From assembly GCF_001680005.1 (NCBI RefSeq), contig NC_033562.1:682001-746000 (forward strand): 64,000 nt of DNA. The letters are read 5' to 3'. The notes below the pieces were generated by a model, which saw only the letters and a list, made by a program, of their open reading frames with translations, was not told the DNA's origin and ran no database searches. The position numbers were made by a program, and so were the translations under genes. Numbering within the stretch: the first letter of the stretch is position 1; each line of letters starts with the position of its first letter. Of this stretch, positions 9,894-19,304 are shown in pieces. This DNA is from Plasmodium coatneyi. Its lineage: Eukaryota; Apicomplexa; Aconoidasida; Haemosporida; Plasmodiidae.

Positions 9894-12422
9894 ATGGACT
9901 CACTTGACAGTTTTATCAAGAAGAAAAAGGAAGAAATAAAAGGTTCGCAAGAGAAATGCAACGGCCTAATGTAGGAACGGCCTACTGCAGCAACCCCAAA
10001 GGCATACACACAACGGGGAAAGCCTACCTACGTACATAAGAACACTGTGTAGGAGAATTTCTATACCGACATTCACATAAGCACATATGCGAATGTGTCC
10101 AAAACGAGCTGACAAGGTGGTTCCACTTCATTTTTTCTGTTCCCCCCCCCACTCCAACAGAAATCAAGGGAAACAAGAGGTGGTTCAAGCAGGCAGAGTT
10201 GGAGAGTAAGAAAAAAACAGAAATTAACAAGTTTTACGAAAATGAATATAAAAAGAAGAAAACGGAGGAATATGAAAGGCTAAAGGTAAAGAAATTAAAA
10301 GGCTTTACAATTGAGAAAGGAAGTCGTGACGCTGGAGGGTTGATTCCCCTCAGTTGGTGTCCACATTGACACATTAAACCATATCGTATCATACAATGTA
10401 GCATAAATGTCTGCTTTTTTTTTTCCCATCCCTGCAAGAAATTGAATGACGAACTGGACGCAAAACGCAATAAAAACAGCGTAGACGTGAAGCACGAAGA
10501 AACAAATACAGGTTAAAAAGAAAAAATTATTTAATCACAAAATGACCCATCTGCGTGCAAATTACAACACTGATCAATGTTTTTTATTTTTCCCCTATGG
10601 TCTATACAGAAGTGCTTCAAAGATTCAGCGTCACATATCCCCCCACAACACATTTTTCTCATTTTCCACATCGCTACATTTTTTTTTTTTATTATTATTA
10701 TTTTGCGCAGAAATAACTTTAACGAACAGACAGATAATCATTTTGCTGCGGCAGCTGAAGGAACCAATCAGGCTGTTTGGAGAAACTGACTTGGAAAGGT
10801 ACCATAAGAGGCGGCAAAAAAAGGTGTATATATCATTACCCAGAGTGACACGCGCTTAAACGCATATGTGTCAGCCGAAACAAAGTACGCCCAATGGGCC
10901 ATTTTTTTACCACTCCCCTGCAGATACAACAGACTGAAGGAGTTAAAAATAAACAAAAATGAGTTAAAAATTAATGTGCAAAATGTATTTGGCGATGTCC
11001 TAAGGGGGAAGTAAGACAGTTGCAAACGTTTGCATTTCTATGTGCGATATGTGATATATGTTCCCATGTCTGTATGGGTAATTTTTCCCCCGAAAGGAGC
11101 TTCTCCTGTACAGCAAAAATCACCTGAACGGGTCATACATTTTTGCGTTTTTTTTTTTTTTTTTTTAAGATTAAAAGAAAATTCGCTAGATTTAATTGAG
11201 GACAACCTGGAAGACGATATTGACAATGCCAACTCGAAGGAATCAGCAGAATTGAACGAACCCACAGCAGAAAAAAAAAGTGATGAAAAGGGCCAAGGAG
11301 CGGACAAGGAAAGGGTTATACTCGATTGGATAAAAAGCACAATGAAGGAGTGGAACGAAGAAATTGAAAACAGCGATGATGGCAAAAATAAAATAAAGAA
11401 AGCTACATACTTGCAGACGCACAAGGATTTGAAACCACTGGAGAAGAAGCTGAAGCAGAAGAGGTAAGGCCATCGTGGTAGTAAACTATGCATACTGCAA
11501 AAATGCACCTTTTTTTTCTCTCACAAAGACCTGTAAACATTTGCTCATATGAATGGAATTTATTTATTTTTATTTTATTTTTTTTCTTCGCAGCCTTGAA
11601 GCAGACGTGCTGGACAAAATATACAACATCGTTTCGCGTTGCCAGGAGAGGAACTTCAAAGCAGCGCATGATGCGTAAGGGAGAGTGTTAAAGGAGGCCA
11701 AGCAGAGCGCCCACTTTCTCAGCGGCACGGTCCATTGTGCCTCCACAATGGGGCTAACCCTGCGTACGTGCATTCGTTTACAAATGAATACTTAAACATT
11801 CGAACATGTGTGCTATTTTTTCCCCCCAGGTATATGCTGCTCGCCATAGGGAACGCCGCCTGGCCCATGGGCGTCACTATGGTTGGGATTCATGAACGTG
11901 CGGGGCGATCCAAAATTTTCGCGTCGGAGGTAAGAAAGGGGCATATAAATGGGCAAAGGCGCGTCTGTTTCTGCTCTCATTCGTGTGCACCTTCCGATAG
12001 GGGCGTTCTGCGCACACAAAGCAACTTTTTTACTAGACGGCGAATTTGCATTGGCTTGCTTTCCCCACCCCCCTTTCCCCAGGTTGCACACATCCTTAAT
12101 GACGAAACGACGAGGAAATATATTCAAATGATTAAAAGGTAAAAGGCAGCTGCGACGTTTCGTCCTTTTATCGTTGCGTTGTCGCGTCTTTGCGCGTACC
12201 GCCGCGTGTTGTATGTTGCATGACATATGCCCGCCAACTCGCTAATCCCAAAATAAAAAATGATGTTCATTGTTACTTTTTCGTTCTTTCCGCATGTGTT
12301 ATGTTCCTCTTTTTGATACATCCCCCCCTTTTTTTTTTTTTTTAAGGTTACTATCCTTTTGCCAACGGAAATATTGCACCAACCCCTCGGAGGCAGTCAA
12401 TTTGTCCACCATCCACATTTAA
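9894..12422 (+). CDS. PRP18: pre-mRNA-splicing factor 18 (PRP18), ten exons
   Basis: Exons 9894-9942, 10161-10285, 10439-10511, 10711-10825, 10924-11010, 11170-11463, 11594-11674, 11830-11929, 12083-12138 and 12347-12422 give 351 aa with phase closing at every join. Prp18 acts in the second catalytic step of splicing, stabilising exon pairing in the spliceosome. Seen: a basic N-terminal coiled coil with the WFKQAELESKKK stretch seen in other Prp18 proteins; the PFU-type motif EPIRLFGETDLERYHKRR (about residues 98-115); and the C-terminal helical Prp18 domain with YMLLAIGNAAWPMGVTMVGI and the ARTG-like ERAGRSKIF, followed by HILNDETTRKYIQMIKRL. Length and order match human PRPF18 (342 aa). Exons 9 and 10 are separated by a poly-T acceptor. 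Intron 1 begins GTTCGC, an atypical donor required to keep frame. Confidence in identity is high; the intron 4 donor was chosen as GTATAT because only it restores the frame. Confidence 0.95.
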
Positions 12423-12438
12423 TTTGAAGTTTTGCTTC

Positions 12439-12469
<31 letters not shown>

Positions 12470-12948
12470 TGACTGTTCAGAATTTTTTTCACCATTTCCG
12501 TTCTCCTTTGTTTTGCCATTTTTTGAAGTACCCATAGGGGTGCAGACAGAATGGGAATTTCACTTTTTATAAATTGCGTCCTTTCACGTTTACTTTTGCG
12601 CCGACATTTATGGCTACTTTTTTTTTGTCTTAACTAACAATTTGCTTACCAACAGCGGTAACATTGATCATGAAGAAAAGTTTTAAAATTATGGAGAGAA
12701 AAAATGGCCAAGGCGGTAATGGCGGGGAAATAACTTATAGTCAAAGGTATACCGGAATGGTATGCACACGCATATACACATAGTCATATAATTCTTCATT
12801 TTGAAAAAAGAAAAAAAAGAAGACTCGTTAATCAGAAGCAGCAGGTTAAACGTCACCATAATGTCCATCATACAACCATGAAGTCGAACTGGCGGGGTTC
12901 ACTTTGCCAGACCGGTGGGTCGCTGTGTCCAAACGTACGTGCCACATC
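12423..12948. other. convergent spacer between PRP18 and glutamine synthetase
   Basis: 526 bases holding the 3' UTRs of two genes that face each other. A run of 28 T lies at 12439-12466, just past the PRP18 stop. Nothing else recognised. Confidence 0.6.
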
Positions 12949-14822
12949 CTAGCAGTCGTAATATAAGTAGTAATCGTACGGAGTGATCTTCCTTTTGTAG
13001 GCCGCTATCTCGTCCCTCTTGAATTTTATATACTCCTGAATGACTTCCTGCGTTGGGAAAAAAGGGGACGAATAAAAAAAGGGGCAAACAGACGATTTAA
13101 ACAAACGGGTAGGCATCAGCGGAACTACACATGCCGACGAGACGCACCTCCGTGAAGATTCCATCGCGCGTTAAGAAGGCGTGGTCCTTCTCCAGGGCAT
13201 CCAAACTTTCCTCGAGAGAAAAACATATACTCTCGGGTTCCTTGCAAGTGAAGAAGTCAACAAATTCCGGGTTCTTCTTCACATCATGAATGGTCTCGTA
13301 TCCCTCCAGTGCATGTGTAAGAGTTTTGAAATTTTGTGTGTTCTCAACGTAATTAGAAAAAATGCTGGAAATAAAAAAGTTGTTATCTTTACTCTCGAAT
13401 GGCACCAGTGGTTGTTCCTTCGTTTTGATACCATCATATCCTGCCAGGATGATGGCGGCCAAGACTAAGTGAGGCGAGTTGGCATAATCCGGCAGTCTGA
13501 ACTCAATTCGCTTTTCATTGGGGTTGTCGTAATTAATCATGCACAACCTAATAACTGCATTTCTGGAGCCAAAGGAATAAAAGAGCTTCTGGCAAGTTTC
13601 AAATCCTGGGACTAACCTTTTATACGAATTGACAGTGGAATTACAAAAGGCTTGTAACGCTTTTGCATGTCTAATAATTCCATTCATAAAATAGAAGGCC
13701 TCTTTGGAAAGGAAAAAGGTAGACGCATCATCAGCAAAGAATATATTTTTGTTGTTCTTCCAGAGGGAAATGTTACAATGTAGGCCACTTCCATTGTCAC
13801 TTGCTAGAGGTTTCGGCATGAAGGTAGCCGTTCTGTTGAAATTATGCACGACACTTTTTATAACTTGCTTAGTGATGATTAAATTATCTGCATTTTTAAC
13901 AGCATCAAAATATTTTAAGGATATTTCGTGTTGGCTAGTCGAAACTTCATGGTGATATTTCTGCACGTGGATATTCAGGCTGTTAAGGATTCTACAAATT
14001 TGAAGCTTGATCATGTTGGAAGTATCATATGGGTCTGTGGCAAAATAGCCGCATTTTTTTTTCACCTTCTTGCTGTCATCATTTGCTGGTACGTTGGCAG
14101 CGCATGTGGGGCTGCCTGCAGTACCATGATCTGCATTACCTGCGAAAGAGTAACCATTGAGACAATTTTTACAGGAAAAGGACTCCTTGTCGTAGACCTT
14201 CAAATAGCTGTCGTAATCGTCAAGGCTAAAATTCACCTTGTCGAAAATGAAAAACTCAATTTCGTTCCCTATATATACTGTGTCCGCTATATTTGCCTTC
14301 TTGACAAAATTGCATGTCTTCTTCAAAATGGTTCGAGGACATTTGTAGTAGTCAAACCCGTTATACCTCTTAATGTCGCACAATACATTTAGCATGTTCC
14401 TTCCGTCACATTTTTCAATGAAGCATGTGGACACGTCCACCTTTATGTAGAAGTCGCTGACCTCTGCATCCGAGCATAGCTTTATGGAAGACCCGTCAAA
14501 GGGGAAGCCGTTCTCCAACTTGGCCAGGGAAATTTCCGGCACGTAGAAGAAGCACTTGAAGAACCCCCCCAGCAGGTTGCTAAGGATGCAGGCCAATATT
14601 TCCACGTCATTCTTCTCGTCCTGTATGAAGTCGAACAGCTCAGCTGCGCTGGAGAACTGCAGGGGTTCTTCTCGTGGGGGGGCAAAGGGGGAATAAAGTG
14701 AGACAAATGTGGGGTATATGTGTGGGTAATCATACGCATAATATGGTACTTAATAGAAGTTATGCAATTTTTTTTTTTTTTTTTTTTTTTTTTTCCTTAC
14801 TCATTTTAGAATAGTTAGTCAT
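12949..14822 (-). CDS. GS: glutamine synthetase
   Basis: Three exons read on the complement: 14801-14822, 13148-14670 and 12949-13047, giving 547 aa. The first exon is only 22 bases and codes MTNYSKM plus one base; its intron carries 27 A on the coding strand. The enzyme condenses glutamate, ammonium and ATP to glutamine in the cytosol. Seen: N-terminal beta-grasp region followed by FDGSSIKLCSDAEVSDFYIK (the metal-site/Asp-flap region), an NGSGLHCNISLWKN segment near residue 300 (glutamate and metal binding), and KRIEFRLPD near residue 396 (the RxEFR-like glutamate/ATP site). The sequence closely follows the P. falciparum enzyme as remembered. A Gly/Ala/Asp-rich insert sits near residues 150-180. 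Its product is the nitrogen donor for the PabA-PabB enzyme encoded about 4 kb away. Upstream, 295 bases separate it from a divergent small gene. Confidence 0.97.
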
Positions 14823-15117
14823 CTTCAATATGGGAGATTTAATCTTACGCAAATTCGCTTATAGGTCTGCCTTTTCCACAAATGGGATGCAACCCTCCCT
14901 TTGGTGTAACCCCTCGTGGTGAGTGTTCGTTCTGGGGCGGTCCTCTACCTCTGCTTGAGCAAGAACCCCCCGATCGGTATTTTGGCCTTATATGTGTATT
15001 TCACCAAACTGGCAACTCCCACGGGAGTGTGTAAGCAGCACGTGGAGTGTAAAAAATCGACAAAAAATTGACAAATTGTGAACAGAATAACGCAGATTGT
15101 TACCAACTTATTGCCAA
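14823..15117. promoter_or_regulatory. divergent intergenic region, probable shared promoter
   Basis: 295 bases between the start codons of glutamine synthetase (left, minus) and the 89-aa gene (right, plus). Any 5' UTRs and core promoters of both genes must fit here. No recognised AP2-type element is claimed. Confidence 0.4.
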
Positions 15118-15587
15118 ATGGGAGATAAAAATATTCCCGTATCTTTGAAAAAAATATCCTCTGAAGTGTTTATGTTCCAGGGGGAGAAAAAAGTACCTCA
15201 AAAAAACTCGGCGGAAATTTTGCATGTGAAAGAGAAGCCCCGCCCGTCAAGGGAAAATGTGCAGCAGGGCAGAGTCACCGGGTGAGGCAAACTAGGGGAA
15301 ATACACATCCTGCAAATACACACTCCGACAAATACACACTCCGACAAATACACACTCCTGCAAATACGCACCCACTCGGGGCATACGTTCACGTTCGATT
15401 CGGAGCCCATATATTTACACTCTGCAAGTGGAAGATAAAATCTATCAATTTTTGAATTTCCCACTTTTTAGGGGTAAGCAGAAAATGGGATGGCATCACC
15501 AAAAATGTAGCTCCTGATCCATACTCTCCGCAAAGGGCTGAATCTTTAAGTGGCCTCATATTTGTAGTGCAAAACGGGTTCATATAA
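15118..15587 (+). CDS. small conserved-looking protein, two exons, function unknown
   Basis: Exons 15118-15281 and 15482-15587 join with GTGAGG and a CAG acceptor in phase 2 to give 89 aa. The protein starts MGDKNIPVSLKKISSEVF and ends with a compact block GKWDGITKNVAPDPYSPQRA followed by ESLSGLIFVVQNGFI. There is no signal peptide or membrane span. The join keeps an open frame across an intron that itself contains stops and a tandem repeat, and the APDPYSPQRAESL block has the look of a conserved short linear or structural element. I do not recognise the family. A further 3' exon instead of the TAA is possible. It is transcribed away from glutamine synthetase and towards PGK. Confidence 0.55.
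15299..15375. repeat. intronic minisatellite, about 16-bp unit
   Basis: Five head-to-tail copies of AAATACACACTCCGAC-like units (15-16 bp; some end TCCTGC) lie inside the intron of the 89-aa gene. The middle copies are identical; the flanking ones are diverged. Confidence 0.85.
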
Positions 15588-16475
15588 AGGTGCACAGCTT
15601 GGAGGAACGAAAACAAAACGGATAAGAGGAGCCACACCCCAAAGTAAATGATCCAACGTTTTATGTGAAAGTCGCAACGATGTTCCCCTGCTTTGTGGGG
15701 AAATTCTACTAACCCCTTAGCAAAAAAAGAAAAAATTTATTTTAGCTTTTTCCTTCATAACGCAGCAGCAACAAGGAGCGCATAGTATTCGTGGTGGCAA
15801 AACAGTACCATATTAAATGCAACTCTTTTTGAACGAACGAAACGCATGTACACCTCAGACGTGATGTGGATTACGAAGCGGGAGTTGGCCTGCTGTGCCA
15901 AGTTATGCACCCCGTTCTTGTGCGCATCCATTTTAGTGAGATCCTTTTCCTCACCGTAATGGTAGTCGCTCCATCATGGTTGCACGTGTTCCTGTTAGAT
16001 AACCATAAACGTGGACACCCCCTTACGGAATGAATGCGTCACTACCCATCTGGTTGATTGGTACTGCGTCGCAATTTTTCAGGTGAAACAGGACATGAGT
16101 TGGTGCGTTCGATTGGTTCAGGACCGGTGGGAAAAAAAAGGATGGTTAGGCGGCCGTGTCTCGGCGGCGAATCACTCAGTGGGGTGTAGTACAACTGGGT
16201 TCAATACAATAAAGAACAGCTCAGGGACCGCTATAGCGATGGTCTCTTACGTACATATGCGTGGGAATATAAGACACGTTATCAATATATGCAGATGCAG
16301 TTGCTCGTGGGGACGGGCAGGAGAAGTGATACCACTGCGAATGACCCCGTTGCGAAGGAAGTAATCTTATTACTCCTAAACAGTAGCGGGTCCACAACAG
16401 GGTCCTCCTCCCATTCGTCTACCCACCCCCGCATGCCTACGCGCAACGGTACAGGTACTATCCTCAGTTGGGCAG
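15588..16475. other. convergent spacer between the 89-aa gene and PGK
   Basis: 888 bases. No coding frame was found that joins convincingly to either neighbour. Contains the 3' UTRs of two convergent genes. Confidence 0.5.
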
Positions 16476-17726
16476 TTACTTGTTCGACAAGGCCAACACA
16501 CCTGGAAGCTCCTTCCCTTCTAGTAGCTCAAGGGAAGCCCCTCCACCGGTGGACACGTGGCTAATTTCGCTCTTCTTCTGTTGTTGTTCTACTAGAGAAG
16601 CCGTATCTCCTCCACCGACGATGGTTATGGCCCCCTTCTTCGTAGCTTCAATAACCAATTTTAGGCACTCAATACTACCCTTGGCAAAATTGGGCATCTC
16701 AAATACCCCCTGAGGTCCATTCCAAATAATCGTTTTGGAGCTTAAAATGACGTCTTTATAATTTTCGATACTTTTAGGTCCAGCATCAAGTCCCATCCAG
16801 TGGTCTTCAATACCTTCCTTCTCCGTGACAATTTTCGTGTTCGCATTATTGTCAAATTTGTCAGCTACTTTAAAATCTACAGGGAGGTAAATTTGTACAT
16901 TTTTCGCTTTTGCCTTCTCCATAATTTCATTCACAATTTTGCTACCAGCTTCATCAAAAAGGGAATCTCCAATTTTCATATTATTCAAGACGTATTTAAA
17001 AGTGTAAGCCATTCCACCACCAATTATCATTCTATCCACTTTGTCTAGAAGATTTTTTATTAGCTGAATTTTGTCTGATACTTTTGCTCCACCTAAAATG
17101 GCTAGTAGAGGTCTCTGTGGATTTTCCAAAGCTTTACTAAAATACTCCAATTCTTTTTTCATCAAAAAACCAGATGCTTTTACATTCAATTTTATTCCAA
17201 CCATACTGCTATGCGCTCGGTGAGCTGTTCCAAAAGCGTCATTAATAAAAATGTCTCCTAATTTGGTTAACTGACTTTGGAACTTTTCTACGTCTTCTTT
17301 ATTTGCCTTTATTTTATTTCCAGCTGCATCTACTCCTTTTCCTTCTTCTTCCACATGGAATCTTAGATTTTCAAGCAGAATGACTGAATTGTCTTTGGCT
17401 TGGTTTATCTGTTTCTCTACGTCATCCCCTACACAGTCGTTTAGGAAAAGCACTTCCTCCCCGAGTAACTGCTTCAACGTTTCTGCAACGGGCTTTAAGG
17501 TGTACTTCAAATTCTTCGTTCCGTCGGGCCTTCCGCAATGAGAAATGAGGATAATCTTAGACGCTCCTTCCTTCTTCAAATGGTGAATAGTCGGCAGGGT
17601 TGCCGTTATTCTGTTCGTGTCCTTTATTATTCCATTTTCAATTGGTACGTTGAAATCTACGCGCACCAGCACCTTCTTCCCCTTGATGTCCTTCACGTCG
17701 GTGATGCTTAGCTTGTTTCCCAACAT
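16476..17726 (-). CDS. PGK: phosphoglycerate kinase
   Basis: Single exon, 416 aa, the usual PGK length. PGK transfers the phosphate of 1,3-bisphosphoglycerate to ADP in cytosolic glycolysis, one of the two ATP-yielding steps on which blood stages depend. Seen: N-terminal VDFNVPIENG substrate loop (about residues 24-33), SHCGRPDG basic-patch region (about 63-70), the GGAKVSDKIQLI hinge and nucleotide region (about 213-224), and the C-terminal glycine loop GGGDTASLVEQ (about 373-383) followed by HVSTGGGASLELLEGKELPG. The ATG at 17726 starts MLGNKLSITDVKD, as in other Plasmodium PGKs. There is no targeting extension, in agreement with a cytosolic enzyme. All key residues are intact. Confidence 0.99.
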   Translation of the reverse strand: MLGNKLSITDVKDIKGKKVLVRVDFNVPIENGIIKDTNRITATLPTIHHLKKEGASKIILISHCGRPDGTKNLKYTLKPVAETLKQLLGEEVLFLNDCVGDDVEKQINQAKDNSVILLENLRFHVEEEGKGVDAAGNKIKANKEDVEKFQSQLTKLGDIFINDAFGTAHRAHSSMVGIKLNVKASGFLMKKELEYFSKALENPQRPLLAILGGAKVSDKIQLIKNLLDKVDRMIIGGGMAYTFKYVLNNMKIGDSLFDEAGSKIVNEIMEKAKAKNVQIYLPVDFKVADKFDNNANTKIVTEKEGIEDHWMGLDAGPKSIENYKDVILSSKTIIWNGPQGVFEMPNFAKGSIECLKLVIEATKKGAITIVGGGDTASLVEQQQKKSEISHVSTGGGASLELLEGKELPGVLALSNK

Positions 17727-18893
17727 TGTTCAGTCTGCGGGGGGGAAGAACGTCGTGTAGATGTCACCCAAAAGAGGATAGAGTTCGCTTTACTCATGAC
17801 ATAGTTCATCTGGGGGGGGAAAACTCCTCCTCGCGAGCGCAACCCCCCAGCAAAGCGAACTGTGCTTACCTTGCGTAGATTTAATATTTCCTCTGATAAA
17901 TTATTGCTATATTTGAATATGCCGCAAAAACAGTGCGTACGAAATGTTTCGCAAAAGAATGTATTACTCAGTGGTACTAATACTTCTATATAACCTTGGC
18001 GTTATCCAAAAATGGGCGTCGAGAAAAAGTCACTTCTGCTTTGTTTGCAAAAATAAGAAAAATATTTTTTTTGCTTGTACCTTTTCAAGGTTAATTTTGC
18101 TGAATGGGATAAATATTTTTCCTTTTTATTAAATTGAAAATGAAAAATTGACGCTATTTTTTTTGCGCTCTGATGTAGGCGACGTTTGCCATGTGGAGAG
18201 TGGCACATGCTTTTTTCTCGCTGCCACGGATGGTACCGCACGGGCATACACAAAAAGAAAGGAAAGAACCCCCCCAAAATACCCAACCCAATTACCTCCC
18301 TATGCGTATTCCTGCGCTAAATGCAAAAATAAGTGCACAGCGTCGACGAGCCAGCCACCCCACCGTGCCGACACGCATTTTATGCAGCCATGTGGCACGC
18401 ACTATGTAGCGTGTCCCCCTCTCTGCTAAATAAATGCACCATAGGAGAAGGAACACCATATAGAAGCCACTTCCATTTTATTGCCCCCTCCAATGCACAA
18501 GTGGATTGTGCCAAGCATAGCTAATCAAAGGGAGCCACCATCAGGGGTACGAACAGTGGTGGGTTACACTTCCTTAAAAAAAAAAGAAAAAAAAAAACGG
18601 TCATCATTTGGATGCGCCTGAGGGAGGGAGCGCATGGTGGGGAGCTAAGAACTCCTCTATAGTACACCATAGTTCATTTTACTATACGTTATACTGTACG
18701 TGCTTCTTACATTCGCCCCGCGCTAGGTGGCAAGAAGCCTAGGCACCCATTCGCAAGTACAGCTATACATATATGAAGGGCTCAAAAAAAAAAAAAAAAA
18801 AAAAAGGAAACTCCCTGATTCTTTTTTTTTCCTCTTGCGGTAAGTGAAAGAATAGAGTAATAAAAAAAAAAAAAAAAAAAGAATCCCGGATGT
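17727..18893. other. spacer upstream of PGK, downstream of PabA-PabB
   Basis: 1.17 kb presumed to hold the PGK promoter and the 3' UTR of the folate gene. A runs occur at 18784-18805 and around 18863-18880. No gene supported. Confidence 0.55.
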
Positions 18894-19269
18894 CTAAAGT
18901 TTGTATTCCACATGGACGTTGTGCTGTTCCTTCAGGTAGTAGCTGTATAGGCAAAAGAGGTGGTGAGTAATAAATGGGGCAAAATATTTGCACAAAAAAG
19001 AAGGCGAAGAAATGTACGGCTCTCCGCGTTGCCCACTTGCTCACATTATTTCCTCCCTGATTGTTTTCGCAAAGGCCAAATGGGCACCCCTTCCATGGGC
19101 GTAGAAAAGATGGATGTGCCTTTATCGTACACACTGAGGGATGGACTTACCAAATTGGCCTGGCCACGCTCATAAACTTAAGGAGCATTTCGTTGTACTC
19201 CTCCGTCTCATCACTCTTTATAGTGACGGCGCCACCGGCCCCGATGGAGATCTGCCAAGGGGGGATCAG

Positions 19270-19304
<35 letters not shown>

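Noticed and set aside
11030..11160. In-frame extension before PRP18 exon 6
   Set aside because: The sequence is intronic: the AG at 11168-11169 joins in phase to exon 5 and restores PRP18 similarity.
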